From Shewanella sp. Isolate13 (lineage in GTDB: Bacteria > Pseudomonadota > Gammaproteobacteria > Enterobacterales > Shewanellaceae), in NCBI RefSeq assembly GCF_022398325.1, contig NZ_JAKEVD010000015.1:27228-91227 (forward strand): a stretch of DNA of 64,000 bases, in the 5' to 3' direction. A model generated the notes under the pieces. The model did no database searches and was not told where the DNA came from. It worked only from the letters and a program-made list of their open reading frames with translations. Every line of letters begins with the position of its first letter. Position 1 is the stretch's first letter. Positions 46,636 through 55,911 of this stretch are shown in pieces. Position numbers and translations under genes: made by a program.

Positions 46636-47298
46636 ATGTTACAGCCACTAAAAATAATAATAGCTGATGACCATCCACTATTTAGGCAGGCGCTGGTCAA
46701 TATTTTAACCGTACACTTCGACGGTGTTAGTTTATATGAAGCAGAGACGGTTGCTGAATTAGATGGAATCCTCAAGGTGCACCCTGATGCCGATCTATTG
46801 TTACTCGATCTGAATATTCCCAAGGCCCATGGGTTTAATACCTTAGTTAATATCCGAAACTGTCATGCACAGATGGGAGTTGTGGTGATCTCTGGTCAGG
46901 AAGATAAGAACACGATAGGTAAAAGTATGTCATTTGGGGCTATGGGCTTTATTCCCAAGTCCACCTCTGCTGATAACATGGTTAAGGCTATTTCAGCGGT
47001 ATTGTCTGGCCGACAGTGGCTGCCATCAGGTTGTGGTAGTATTGAGGCGATTGAAGCCGATAGCATGACAAGTAAAATCGTTAGCCTATCACCTAGGCAG
47101 CATCGAATTTTAATGATGTTTGCAGATGGTTTATTGAATAAGCAAATTGCATATGAGTTGGGGTTATCAGAGGCCACTATTAAAGCTCATGCCAGTGCGA
47201 TCTTCTTAAAGCTAGGTGTGCACACACGCACCCAAGCGGTTATAGCTATGAATCAATTGCAACTGGATAAGCACTCACTCGACACCGCTTTAGGCTAA
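46636..47298 (+). CDS. LuxR-family response regulator, CrbR/ErdR-like
   Basis: 220 aa from the ATG at 46636, preceded by GAGGGA. The receiver domain has the acidic pair D11-D12 and phosphoacceptor D58 (LLLLDLNIP), then a LuxR helix-turn-helix (LSPRQHRILMMFADGLLNKQIAYELGLS region, about 155-215). It lies 29 bp from the end of a convergent hybrid kinase gene with a sodium-symporter-like input domain. That combination is the one known as CrbS/CrbR in Vibrio and MxtR/ErdR in Pseudomonas, which activates acs and acetate use. Orthology is inferred from architecture and adjacency. Confidence 0.85.
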   Translation: MLQPLKIIIADDHPLFRQALVNILTVHFDGVSLYEAETVAELDGILKVHPDADLLLLDLNIPKAHGFNTLVNIRNCHAQMGVVVISGQEDKNTIGKSMSFGAMGFIPKSTSADNMVKAISAVLSGRQWLPSGCGSIEAIEADSMTSKIVSLSPRQHRILMMFADGLLNKQIAYELGLSEATIKAHASAIFLKLGVHTRTQAVIAMNQLQLDKHSLDTALG

Positions 47299-47327
47299 CT
47301 TTGGCGCCAATAATCATTAAATAGTTA

Positions 47328-50300
47328 TTAGATAGTCGGTGGCGCCGCGTAATTTTTGCGTAGGCTTCTTGCGAGTGTGGCACTCATCACCGCCCTGAGG
47401 GCAATGGGTTTGATTATTTTACGTAAGTATCCATAGCCCATCTCTTTGGCTCGCAATACAACGGCTTCATCAATCGTTGCTGTGATCAAGATAGCCGGCA
47501 GCGGTAAGTCTGATTCAGCTTGTAATTGTTGCATCAAGTTTAGGCCGTTTTGGTTATCTTCTAGCTGATAGTCCATCAGTACTATATCAATGTGGGCTGC
47601 ATGCTGACTAAATAGAGTCTTGGCTTGCTGGGCCGATGTCGCTTGATACACATGGCACTTCCAACTTTGCAATAATTCAACCATGCCCGCCAATACGTTG
47701 GGGTCATTGTCAACGCACAGCACATGTACGCCGCTTAAGGTGAGAATATCCACAGGAGTTTTACTAGTGGTGATCTGGTGAGGCTGCACCGTATCTAGCT
47801 GCAGACTAAAGATACTCCCCTGACCTAGGTTCGATGACAGTGTAAGACGATGGGAGAGGATATGTGCCAGTCCTTGGGCTATGTTCAAGCCAAGACCTAA
47901 GCCGTTTACGCCTTCATGTCCCGAATGTTGTAGCCTAGTAAATTGCTCAAAAATGACGGCTTGTTTATCCGTTGGTATTCCCGGGCCATCATCAACCACC
48001 TGAATGGATAGCTTGTCCTCCTGACGTCGGTAGCCAAGTAATATGGTGCCATCGCCAGCATAGCGAAAGGCATTGCTAATTAAGTTTTGTAAGATCCGCC
48101 TTAATAGGGTTTTATCACTGCGAACCCACATTTTTGTAGTAATATGGCGGAATTTAACCTGTGAGCTTTGGGCTATCGCACCGAATTCATCAACTAAAGA
48201 GTCAATAAGCTCCTGTAAGGCAAATTCGGTAATCTCAGGTACAACTGTCCCGCTTTCAATACGCGAAACTTCATTTAAGTCCAGTAGCAACTCGTTAGCA
48301 ACTTGAAGTGAATTATCGATATAGCCTATTTGCTGTTGTTGCTTAACCGTTAGTTGAGAGTCCTGTACAAAAGCTGAAGAAAACAGGCGGGCAGCAGATA
48401 GCGGTTGCAGTAGATCATGGCTACAGGCTTTCAAATATTGACTCTTTTTCTGATGAGCTTGTTCGATTTTATTTAGGGCATCGGCGAGCTCTTGATTCGA
48501 CTTCTCCAGATCTAAATTGGCTTGCTCAAGCTTTTTAGTTCGCTCAAATACGCGCGCCTCTAAGTCGAGATTTTTTTCCTTGAGTAATTTTTCGGCTTCA
48601 CGATACATGGTGATGTCAGAAAAGATCATCACAAACCCTCCATCAGGAATTGGATTACCTTCAATGCGTATCGTTTTACCGTCAGGTTGTATGCGCTCAG
48701 TGCTGTGGCGACTACCTTGGCGTAGATAGTTGAGCCGGCGTTCAACTTGTTGCTGTAAATCATGTTGAAACCTATGGCTATGGCTAAGGTTATATTCGAT
48801 AAGCTGGCTAACTGGGCTGCCGATATACACCAGCTCTTCTGGGTAGTTGAACAGATTTAGGTAATGCTGGTTCCAAGCCACGAGATTGAGTTCTTTATCA
48901 ATCACAGAGATCCCTTCGCTGGCATTCTCAATGGCACTGTGGAGCACTGAACGACTGAACTCCGTTCTGTGGCTTGAGGCCTGCTCCACTAGTTGAGCGA
49001 CATCTTCAATGGCGATATCGCGGCCATTTAATGCACAGGAGATAACCAGTCGCGCAGAGGCTGAGCCCATCACACTTGCGAGCATATTCTCGGTGTAAAA
49101 AATCAGTGCTTGATTGTAACTGGCTTTATCGGTAACAGGTTGGACTTGATTGCTGAAAAAACCATGAAAACCTTGGGCAGCTTTGTCTTTTCCTACGAAT
49201 CTTGCAGCTAATAACTCTAGTTCCGTTGGGTTAATTTGACGGGAGATATTGGGTTGTAGTTTGTCGAGATCTGGTCGCTCGATAAAATGAGCAATCTGCA
49301 TCTGTTCGTGAACACTTTGGCGGGTAAACGATGAGAGCAGCCAGATCATTGTGATATTCACAAATAGGCCGAGCAAGGTTGCCATAGTCGTCATCGAGTA
49401 TTCACTGCCCGCAAAGGGATGAGAATAAAGTCCGAGCTGAGGTAGTAAATTTAGGCAAAACCAGAGTGAAAACCCACTTATGATGCCACTGAGTACGCCA
49501 ACCAAGGTCACTCTGCGCCACAAAAATGCTGCAAATAGGGCTGGGCCTATTTGTGCTATGGCACCGAAGGCAACCTCACCCAGAGAGGCGAGTGTATCCG
49601 GAGGAGCCACTAAGAACATGCCGTAGCTGAGAAAGATCACCACTAAGATAAGTGCTTTACGGATATTAAGCAGATGAGAGCGGAACTTATGAAAATTAGT
49701 GCTCTGAATATTCGTGACTTTAAAGAGGGTAGGAAATACTACTTCATTACTAAGCATAGTACTCAGGGCGATAGTGGAGATGATCACCATAGAGCTGGCT
49801 GCTGAAATAGCCCCTAAAAAACTGAATAGCCCTAACCATGCATCGCCACTGAAGGCGGGTAAAAATAACACGTAGGCATCGCTCTGCATCGAGTCGCCAT
49901 AGAGTATGTTGCCCGCTTGCCCCAATGGGGTGGCAAAAAATGCAAAGACAAGAATGTAAAGGGGGAAGGTCCAGCGACTCCAAATCGCGTGTTTCTGCTC
50001 TTTTAGTTCGACAATGAGCACTTGAAACTGTCTAGGCAGACACAAAAAAGCCGATGTGACGATAAATAGCAAACCAAACATCGACACCATATTGGGATAG
50101 TTAAATGAGGTTGAGGTGTCGGACATTTCGCTGGATTGACGCCAGATCTCCATTGGCGAGTCGAATAAAAAGAAAGACACGAATACACCAATGGTTAGGT
50201 AGGCAACTAATTTTACGAAGGACTCAAAGGCGATGGCGAGCATCATACCTGGGTGGCGCTCCGTGACATCGATAGCACGTACACCAAAAATAATGGTAAA

Positions 50301-50798
50301 TCCCGCGAGGATAAAACTTACCACTAATCCTAACTGCCACGAAGACAATAAGTGGTCTTGCCGCAATATCTCATAGGAGTTAACGATAGCTTTTAGCTGC
50401 AGGGCTATATAGGGCAAGGTACCAAATAGCGCAACGAAGGTTACCACCATTGCTAGCTGTTGTGATTTGCCAAATCGAGCGGCAAGGAGGTCGGCAATGG
50501 AGGTGATATTCAGCTTTAAGCATACGCGTATGATGCGTTGAATAAATGGCCAAGCAAAAATAAATAGCAGAACCGGTGCGATATAAACCGGCAGGTAGGA
50601 AAAGGAGTTATCTGCCGCCTGTCCCGCCGTCCCTAAAAATCCCCATGAGGTACAGTACACCCCTAAAGAGAGCGAATAGATAATGGTATGCTGCTGTTTA
50701 AAAAGTTTTTCTCGGTATTTGTCACCTAAGAATGCCATTAGAAACAGCAAACCAATATAGCTGATACTAATGGTGACCAGTAACCAGTTGGGAAACAT
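47328..50798 (-). CDS. Hybrid sensor kinase with SSS-symporter input domain, CrbS/MxtR-like
   Basis: 1156 aa. Residues 1-500 are a sodium:solute symporter (SLC5/PutP-like) domain with about 13 membrane segments; a PAS domain follows (near 625-735), then a coiled coil, HisKA with the phosphorylated His794 in ACSHDLLQPL, HATPase with NLISNAFRYA, DDGPGIP and GLGLNIAQG, and a C-terminal receiver with D1076 (LMDYQLE). The layout equals CrbS of Vibrio and MxtR of Pseudomonas. Whether the symporter part carries solute or only senses it is not settled for the family. It would pass phosphate to the adjacent LuxR regulator. The 51 kb uptake cluster begins on the other side of its promoter region. Confidence 0.9.
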   Translation of the reverse strand: MFPNWLLVTISISYIGLLFLMAFLGDKYREKLFKQQHTIIYSLSLGVYCTSWGFLGTAGQAADNSFSYLPVYIAPVLLFIFAWPFIQRIIRVCLKLNITSIADLLAARFGKSQQLAMVVTFVALFGTLPYIALQLKAIVNSYEILRQDHLLSSWQLGLVVSFILAGFTIIFGVRAIDVTERHPGMMLAIAFESFVKLVAYLTIGVFVSFFLFDSPMEIWRQSSEMSDTSTSFNYPNMVSMFGLLFIVTSAFLCLPRQFQVLIVELKEQKHAIWSRWTFPLYILVFAFFATPLGQAGNILYGDSMQSDAYVLFLPAFSGDAWLGLFSFLGAISAASSMVIISTIALSTMLSNEVVFPTLFKVTNIQSTNFHKFRSHLLNIRKALILVVIFLSYGMFLVAPPDTLASLGEVAFGAIAQIGPALFAAFLWRRVTLVGVLSGIISGFSLWFCLNLLPQLGLYSHPFAGSEYSMTTMATLLGLFVNITMIWLLSSFTRQSVHEQMQIAHFIERPDLDKLQPNISRQINPTELELLAARFVGKDKAAQGFHGFFSNQVQPVTDKASYNQALIFYTENMLASVMGSASARLVISCALNGRDIAIEDVAQLVEQASSHRTEFSRSVLHSAIENASEGISVIDKELNLVAWNQHYLNLFNYPEELVYIGSPVSQLIEYNLSHSHRFQHDLQQQVERRLNYLRQGSRHSTERIQPDGKTIRIEGNPIPDGGFVMIFSDITMYREAEKLLKEKNLDLEARVFERTKKLEQANLDLEKSNQELADALNKIEQAHQKKSQYLKACSHDLLQPLSAARLFSSAFVQDSQLTVKQQQQIGYIDNSLQVANELLLDLNEVSRIESGTVVPEITEFALQELIDSLVDEFGAIAQSSQVKFRHITTKMWVRSDKTLLRRILQNLISNAFRYAGDGTILLGYRRQEDKLSIQVVDDGPGIPTDKQAVIFEQFTRLQHSGHEGVNGLGLGLNIAQGLAHILSHRLTLSSNLGQGSIFSLQLDTVQPHQITTSKTPVDILTLSGVHVLCVDNDPNVLAGMVELLQSWKCHVYQATSAQQAKTLFSQHAAHIDIVLMDYQLEDNQNGLNLMQQLQAESDLPLPAILITATIDEAVVLRAKEMGYGYLRKIIKPIALRAVMSATLARSLRKNYAAPPTI

Positions 50799-50919
50799 CT
50801 TGTTAGGCCTTGTCTATGTAAGCTCTTAAGGCTTACTTAATTGTTATAAAAATTAACATATCACGTTTTATCCTCGCGAAGTGAGTAATTCACACCGACT
50901 TAAGTATTAGGCTGTCAGT

Positions 50920-50969
50920 ATTAATACTGCTGGATTAATACTGCTGGATTAATACTGCTGGATTAATAC
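50920..50969 (+). repeat. 3.6 tandem copies of a 14-bp unit
   Basis: ATTAATACTGCTGG is repeated exactly three times (50920-50961), followed by ATTAATAC. It lies between the divergent hybrid kinase gene and the porin gene, about 70 bp before the porin start. The first unit joins to make the palindrome GTATTAATAC (50918-50927). Copies at promoter spacing could be repeated binding sites or a slippage tract. Confidence 0.85.
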
Positions 50970-51035
50970 CTATTCCCAATTGAGGCAACTGCTCGATTTC
51001 TACATCTTGGATGCAGACATAAAAGGGGATAAAAG

Positions 51036-52076
51036 ATGCTCATTTCTAAGATAACACAGCTCACATTAGCCAGTTCGCTTTGCTTGTTAGCGGGTTCTGC
51101 CGCGGCAGGTTATGACTTTGAAGTTGGCGAAGATGGCAAGCTTTCATTTGGCGGCTACATTAAGGTCGACGCCCGTTACGTCGATGGTGACGTAGGGTAC
51201 CGAGATTTTTGGATTGGCACCGGTGCACCGCTTGAAGAGAGCGCCTCGCAATTTCGTATTTTCGCCAATGAAACACGCTTCAATACTAAATATGTCCATG
51301 GTGATGTGATGGGCTTTATCGAGATGGACTTTCTTGGTGGTGGCGGTAATCAAGTGGTATCAAACTCCGCTAACCCGAGAATTCGCCATGCCTTTATTAA
51401 GTATAAAGATCTAACCGCAGGCCAGACCTGGACCACCTTTATGAATACCAGCGCAATTCCGGAAACTGCAGACTTTGCTGGTGCCACTGTTGGTTTGGCA
51501 TTTATTCGCCAAGGACAGATCCGCTATGACATGGGGAACTTCCAAGTGTCGGTAGAAAACCCTGAGAGTGTGGGAGGCGATACCGCCAATGACGACCTGC
51601 CAGATGTTATCGCCCGTTATAACTTTAAAGGTGATTGGGGCAACATCTCTATTTCGGCATTAGGTCGCAGCCTAAACACCAATCAAGGCAATAGTGAAAC
51701 AGCTTTCGGTGGCTCGATTGCCGGACGTATCAAGACATTTGGTAAAGACGATCTTAGATTTCAATTTCATCAAGGTGAAGTCGGTCGTTACGTGGGGATC
51801 GGCGCTGCTTCAGATCTAGTGGGTGAAGAAGTGGAAAGTACCACCTCTTATCTTGCCGCATATCGCCATTACTGGACCGATACCCTCAGAAGTACTCTGC
51901 TTTACGGGCGAGTTGAAACCGATATTACTAATGCTGAGCGCAGTCAGTGGAGTGTCAACTTATTCCAAAATCTAACGCCGCATTTGGCTGTGGGTTTTGA
52001 GGTCGGCAACTTTGAGATTGGCGATCACGATGTCGACTCAAACTATGCGCAACTGTCGATGCGCTATGCCCTGTAA
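51036..52076 (+). CDS. DcaP-like trimeric outer membrane porin
   Basis: 346 aa. The signal peptide is at residues 1-24 (ending AAAG). The mature part is beta barrel throughout, with alternating hydrophobics and a C-terminal aromatic-Ala-Leu ending (LSMRYAL). The stretch LSFGGYIKVDARY and GQTWTTFMN identify the DcaP family, named for an Acinetobacter dicarboxylate channel that also binds other acids. A coiled-coil neck at the N-terminus, seen in DcaP itself, is absent. Position directly before the ABC/ligase operon suggests that it admits the same substrate. A short hairpin follows the stop. Confidence 0.82.
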   Translation: MLISKITQLTLASSLCLLAGSAAAGYDFEVGEDGKLSFGGYIKVDARYVDGDVGYRDFWIGTGAPLEESASQFRIFANETRFNTKYVHGDVMGFIEMDFLGGGGNQVVSNSANPRIRHAFIKYKDLTAGQTWTTFMNTSAIPETADFAGATVGLAFIRQGQIRYDMGNFQVSVENPESVGGDTANDDLPDVIARYNFKGDWGNISISALGRSLNTNQGNSETAFGGSIAGRIKTFGKDDLRFQFHQGEVGRYVGIGAASDLVGEEVESTTSYLAAYRHYWTDTLRSTLLYGRVETDITNAERSQWSVNLFQNLTPHLAVGFEVGNFEIGDHDVDSNYAQLSMRYAL

Positions 52077-52085
52077 TACCGAATC

Positions 52086-52113
52086 CGTCGAAGGGAGCAC
52101 TTCTTTCGACGGC
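52086..52113 (+). other. Hairpin after the porin gene
   Basis: CCGTCGAA (about 52087-52094) pairs with TTCGACGG (about 52106-52113) around an 11-base loop. No T tract follows, so it is more likely an mRNA processing or stabilising structure that sets porin above the downstream transporter genes than a terminator. Confidence 0.5.
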
Positions 52114-52219
52114 GCTAGCCGTTGTATTCGCCACTTTCTAAGGCAAATCAATACCCATAGCAGTTAAGTCTTCAGCCTCTATGGTGAGGACTTAAATAGC
52201 AAAATAAAGGAGTAGGGGT

Positions 52220-53017
52220 GTGACAGATACCATTTTAAAAGTTGACCAGATCTCGTTAGCGTTTGGCGGTGTAAAAGCGTTGACAGATGTGAGTTTTGAG
52301 GTTGAAACCGGCTCAGTGTTTTCGATTATTGGCCCGAACGGCGCGGGTAAGACATCGATGCTCAACTGTATCTCAGGTCGTTATCGTCCGCAGCATGGCA
52401 GTATTCATTTTGGCAATAAAGAGGTGACAAACCTACGCCCAAATGATCGCGCCGATCTAGGCATAGGCAGAACATTTCAAAACCTCGCGTTGTTTGGCCA
52501 TATGTCGGTACTGGATAACATCATGGTTGGTCGCCATCACCAGATGAAGAACAACTGGCTAACGGGACCTTTGTACTGGGCATCTCCCGCTCAGAAAGAG
52601 GAGTTACAACACCGCCGCCAAGTCGAGGAGATCATCGACTTTCTCGACATATCCCATGTCCGTAAATCTATAGCGGGTACTCTTTCATATGGTTTACGTA
52701 AACGAGTGGAGTTAGCACGGGCAATGGCGTTAAACCCGAAGCTTATCTTACTCGATGAGCCAATGGCGGGTATGAACCTCGAAGAGAAAGAAGATATGGC
52801 CCGCTACATCTTAGATCTTAACGAAGAGTTTGGCATCACTGTTGTGATGATTGAGCACGATATGGGCGTGGTGATGGATATCTCTCATCAGGTGATGGTA
52901 CTGGATTTTGGTAAGAAACTTATCACGGGTTTACCTGATGAAGTGATGGCTGATGAGCACGTAAGGCAAGCTTATTTAGGCTTGGAAGAGAACGAGCAGT
53001 TACAAGAGGTTGGCTAA
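52220..53017 (+). CDS. LIV-type ABC transporter ATP-binding protein (LivG-like)
   Basis: 265 aa. Walker A is GPNGAGKTSML (about 38-48), the signature is the LivG variant LSYGLRKRVELARAM and Walker B is LILLDEPMAGM. The C-terminal segment with EHDMGVVMDISHQVMVLDFG is typical of the branched-chain amino acid (HAAT) class. The start is GTG at 52220 with AAGGAG before it. Its stop overlaps the ligase start (TAATGA). With the LivF-like ATPase at 58.5 kb it should drive the importer. Amino acid transport is the family default, but the linked CoA ligases point to an organic acid. Confidence 0.88.
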   Translation: MTDTILKVDQISLAFGGVKALTDVSFEVETGSVFSIIGPNGAGKTSMLNCISGRYRPQHGSIHFGNKEVTNLRPNDRADLGIGRTFQNLALFGHMSVLDNIMVGRHHQMKNNWLTGPLYWASPAQKEELQHRRQVEEIIDFLDISHVRKSIAGTLSYGLRKRVELARAMALNPKLILLDEPMAGMNLEEKEDMARYILDLNEEFGITVVMIEHDMGVVMDISHQVMVLDFGKKLITGLPDEVMADEHVRQAYLGLEENEQLQEVG

Positions 53018-54981
53018 TGAACACCATAGATAAATCAGCGGCAGATCGCTTTGACATGGGTGATATGGACACCTTTCCAAAGATTTTGCGCTACAACGCT
53101 AAGCACTGGGGCAGCGATACCGCGATGCGTGAGAAAGAGTTCGGGATCTGGACTGAGTTCAATTGGCAAGATTATTTAAATCGCGTTAAGTGGATGTCGT
53201 TAGCGTTTGAGCATTTGGGCATAGAGCAGGGCGCAGCCATAGCGCTGTTAGGCGACAATCGTCCAGAGTGGGTATGGGGAGAGGTAGCCGCCCATGCCTT
53301 GGGGTGTTTCTCACTTGGTGTGTATCAAGACTCACTACATGAGGAGGTCGCCTATCTACTTAATCGTAGTAATGCTCAGGTCGTGGTTGCTGAAGATGAA
53401 GAGCAGTGCGACAAATTACTGGAACTTGGTGATAGCATCCCATCGGTTAAATATATTGTCTATTGCGATCCCAGAGGGATGCGCAAATACGATGATCCAC
53501 GGCTTATTGATGTGGAAGAGATCTACAAGATAGGTCAGCGAGTTGATAGTCAACATCCACGCCGTTTTGATGAGCTAGTCGATGCGGGAAAGGCCGATAA
53601 TATTGCCATCTATTGCACCACATCCGGCACCACTTCAAAGCCTAAAATTGTGTTACTCCAAGGCAGCAAATTTATTGACCACTGCTGCTCTTATCTCAGA
53701 GCCGATCCGCGTTCAGCGGGTGATAATTATGTGTCTGTGCTGCCACTGCCGTGGATTATGGAGCAGGTTTACGCCGTCGGCCAAGCCTTGATTGCACGTC
53801 AGATTGTTAACTTCGTCGAAGAGCAGGAGACCATGATGGCCGATCTGCGTGAAATTGGCCCCAGTTTTGTGTTGCTTGCTCCCCGAGTTTGGGAGGGGAT
53901 CTTAGCCGATGTTCAAGCTCGTATGATGGACTCGACCCCCTTTAAAAAGAAGCTATTCGACTTTGCCATGAAGCGGGCAGAGCTTGCCTTAGCCCAAGGT
54001 AAACGCTCGACTCTGGCTGACATCATTTTAATGAAAGCGTTACGCGACCGATTAGGCTTCTCATTTTTAAAATCGGCAGCAACAGGCGGCGCTGCAATGG
54101 GGCCTGACACCTTTAAGTTTTTCCAAAGCATAGGTGTGCCTTTAAGACAGCTTTATGGTCAGACGGAGATGTGCGGTGCATACACCATTCACCATGAGGA
54201 CGATGTCGACTATGACAGTGTTGGCGTGGCATTCGATACCGCCGAGCTTAAGGTGATTAATACCGATAGTGAAGGCGTCGGTGAAGTTATCGCAAAAACC
54301 GTGGGGATGTTTAATGGTTACCTAGGTGATCAAGAGGCCTATGAAGAAGATGTGATCGATGGTTGGATGCATACCGGTGATGCGGGCTACTTTAAGCCAT
54401 CGGGGCACTTAGTGGTGATCGACCGCATTAAAGATTTGGCGAAAACCAGTCAAGGAAATCAATATTCACCTCAATACATAGAGAACAAGCTCAAATTTTC
54501 CTCCTTTATTGGTGAGGCGGTTATTCTAGGGAAGGACAAACCCTACCTTTCAGCCATTTTATGTATCCGCTTTAGCATCGTCTCAAAATGGGCGGAACAG
54601 CAAGGCTTAGCGTTTACCAACTACACCAATCTTTCTAGTTTGCCTGAGGTTTATGAGCAGCTGACCAAAGAGGTGGAGCAGGTAAACCAATCTTTGCCTG
54701 AAGCTCAGAAAATCAAGAAGTTCATCTTGCTGTACAAAGAGCTGGATGCCGATGACGGTGAATTGACTCGTACTCGTAAGGTTCGACGAGCAGTGATAGC
54801 GGACAAGTACGGTGACATCATCGACTCCATCTATAACGAGCAGCCTCACGTTGATATCGATACCGTGATCACCTTCCAAGACGGCAGCACCTCGCGGATC
54901 CAGACCCAAGTGAAAGTTGCGACTGTGATAGCAACAGATGCTGCATTGGATGCCAATGTAGAGCAAAGGAGAGCATCATGA
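53017..54981 (+). CDS. AMP-forming long-chain acyl-CoA ligase
   Basis: 654 aa adenylate-forming enzyme. The P-loop TSGTTSKPK lies near residue 205, the A5 motif is LYGQTEMCGAYTIH, and A7/A8 are GWMHTGDAGYF and VIDRIKDLAKTSQGNQYSP; the last is the FACS pattern of fatty acyl and bubblegum-type ligases. It should activate a carboxylic acid to its CoA ester with ATP. It is embedded in the transporter operon, overlapping the LivG-like gene by 1 bp and the LivH-like gene by 4 bp, so it is translated together with the importer. This suggests that import and CoA trapping are coupled. The acid is not identifiable from sequence. Confidence 0.87.
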   Translation: MNTIDKSAADRFDMGDMDTFPKILRYNAKHWGSDTAMREKEFGIWTEFNWQDYLNRVKWMSLAFEHLGIEQGAAIALLGDNRPEWVWGEVAAHALGCFSLGVYQDSLHEEVAYLLNRSNAQVVVAEDEEQCDKLLELGDSIPSVKYIVYCDPRGMRKYDDPRLIDVEEIYKIGQRVDSQHPRRFDELVDAGKADNIAIYCTTSGTTSKPKIVLLQGSKFIDHCCSYLRADPRSAGDNYVSVLPLPWIMEQVYAVGQALIARQIVNFVEEQETMMADLREIGPSFVLLAPRVWEGILADVQARMMDSTPFKKKLFDFAMKRAELALAQGKRSTLADIILMKALRDRLGFSFLKSAATGGAAMGPDTFKFFQSIGVPLRQLYGQTEMCGAYTIHHEDDVDYDSVGVAFDTAELKVINTDSEGVGEVIAKTVGMFNGYLGDQEAYEEDVIDGWMHTGDAGYFKPSGHLVVIDRIKDLAKTSQGNQYSPQYIENKLKFSSFIGEAVILGKDKPYLSAILCIRFSIVSKWAEQQGLAFTNYTNLSSLPEVYEQLTKEVEQVNQSLPEAQKIKKFILLYKELDADDGELTRTRKVRRAVIADKYGDIIDSIYNEQPHVDIDTVITFQDGSTSRIQTQVKVATVIATDAALDANVEQRRAS

Positions 54982-55871
54982 ATTTTGAATTATTACTGCA
55001 GTTAATCATCAACGGTCTGATAGTAGGCTTGCTCTATGGCGTAGTCGGCATGTGCTTCGTGCTGGTGTACAAGTCCACTCAGATTGTGAACTTTGCGCAA
55101 GGGGAATTCTTGTTGGTTGGTGCCTGGGTGTGCTGGGCATTTCTCATCTATATGGAGTTGCCGTTCTTTGTTGGATTCCTACTCACCCTCTGTTTTATGG
55201 CGGTGTTCGGTGTCTTGCTGCAGATGATAGTACTGCGCCCCATGATTGGTGAGCCGATTATCTCGGTGATCATGGTGACGATTGGCTTATCGATCTTTTT
55301 CCAGTCTTTGACTAAATGGATCTTTGGAGTGTCACCGCAAAGTTATCCAACGGTTTTCGATACTCAGTCTATTGCGATTTTTGGGCTCAATATCGAGTTG
55401 GCGTACTTAATGAGCACCGTGATTGCACTCATTATTATGGTCAGTTTTTTCTTGTTCTTTAAGTATTCCAAGCATGGCCTGGCAATGCGTGCCACGGCAT
55501 TTGACCAGCAGGTCGCCCAGAGCTTGGGGATCTCGGTTAAGCAAGTTTTTGCCATGAGCTGGGGAATTGCAGCCACAGTGTCTGCCACCGCAGGAGTTGT
55601 GATCGGCATGGTAAATGGTGTCTCTGACTCTCTCTCATCAATAGGCATCAAGGTCTTTCCTGCGGTTATTCTTGGCGGTTTAGATTCGATTGTCGGTGCG
55701 ATTGTTGGTGGTGTAGTGATAGGCGTATTAGAGAATGTCGCTGAGTTCTTCGATAGCCAATTTTTACACATCGGCAATATGTACGATATCGCCCCTTTTT
55801 ATGTGTTGCTGATCATTCTGTGGTTTAAGCCCTATGGCTTATTTGGTACTCGAGATATCGAACGTATTTAG
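54978..55871 (+). CDS. LIV-type ABC transporter permease (LivH-like)
   Basis: 297 aa inner-membrane protein with about eight hydrophobic segments. The N-terminal LLLQLIINGLIVGLLYGVVG and the motif NFAQGEFLLVGAW are characteristic of LivH. The later GLAMRATAFDQQVAQSLG region is the cytoplasmic coupling loop that contacts the ATPase. It overlaps the stop of the ligase gene by 4 bp, with AAGGAG before the ATG. It pairs with the LivM-like permease 40 bp downstream. Confidence 0.9.
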   Translation: MNFELLLQLIINGLIVGLLYGVVGMCFVLVYKSTQIVNFAQGEFLLVGAWVCWAFLIYMELPFFVGFLLTLCFMAVFGVLLQMIVLRPMIGEPIISVIMVTIGLSIFFQSLTKWIFGVSPQSYPTVFDTQSIAIFGLNIELAYLMSTVIALIIMVSFFLFFKYSKHGLAMRATAFDQQVAQSLGISVKQVFAMSWGIAATVSATAGVVIGMVNGVSDSLSSIGIKVFPAVILGGLDSIVGAIVGGVVIGVLENVAEFFDSQFLHIGNMYDIAPFYVLLIILWFKPYGLFGTRDIERI

Positions 55872-55911
55872 TAGCCCAGTTGTTGCTTAATTTTTTGTAC
55901 AAGGAGTTTTT

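Noticed and set aside
50920..50969. Short repeat array as a possible CRISPR
   Set aside because: Units of 14 bp are directly adjacent with no spacers.
52640..52720. LivG-like signature without LSGGQ as a sign of a dead ATPase
   Set aside because: LSYGLRKR-type signatures are normal in LivG proteins; Walker A and B are intact.
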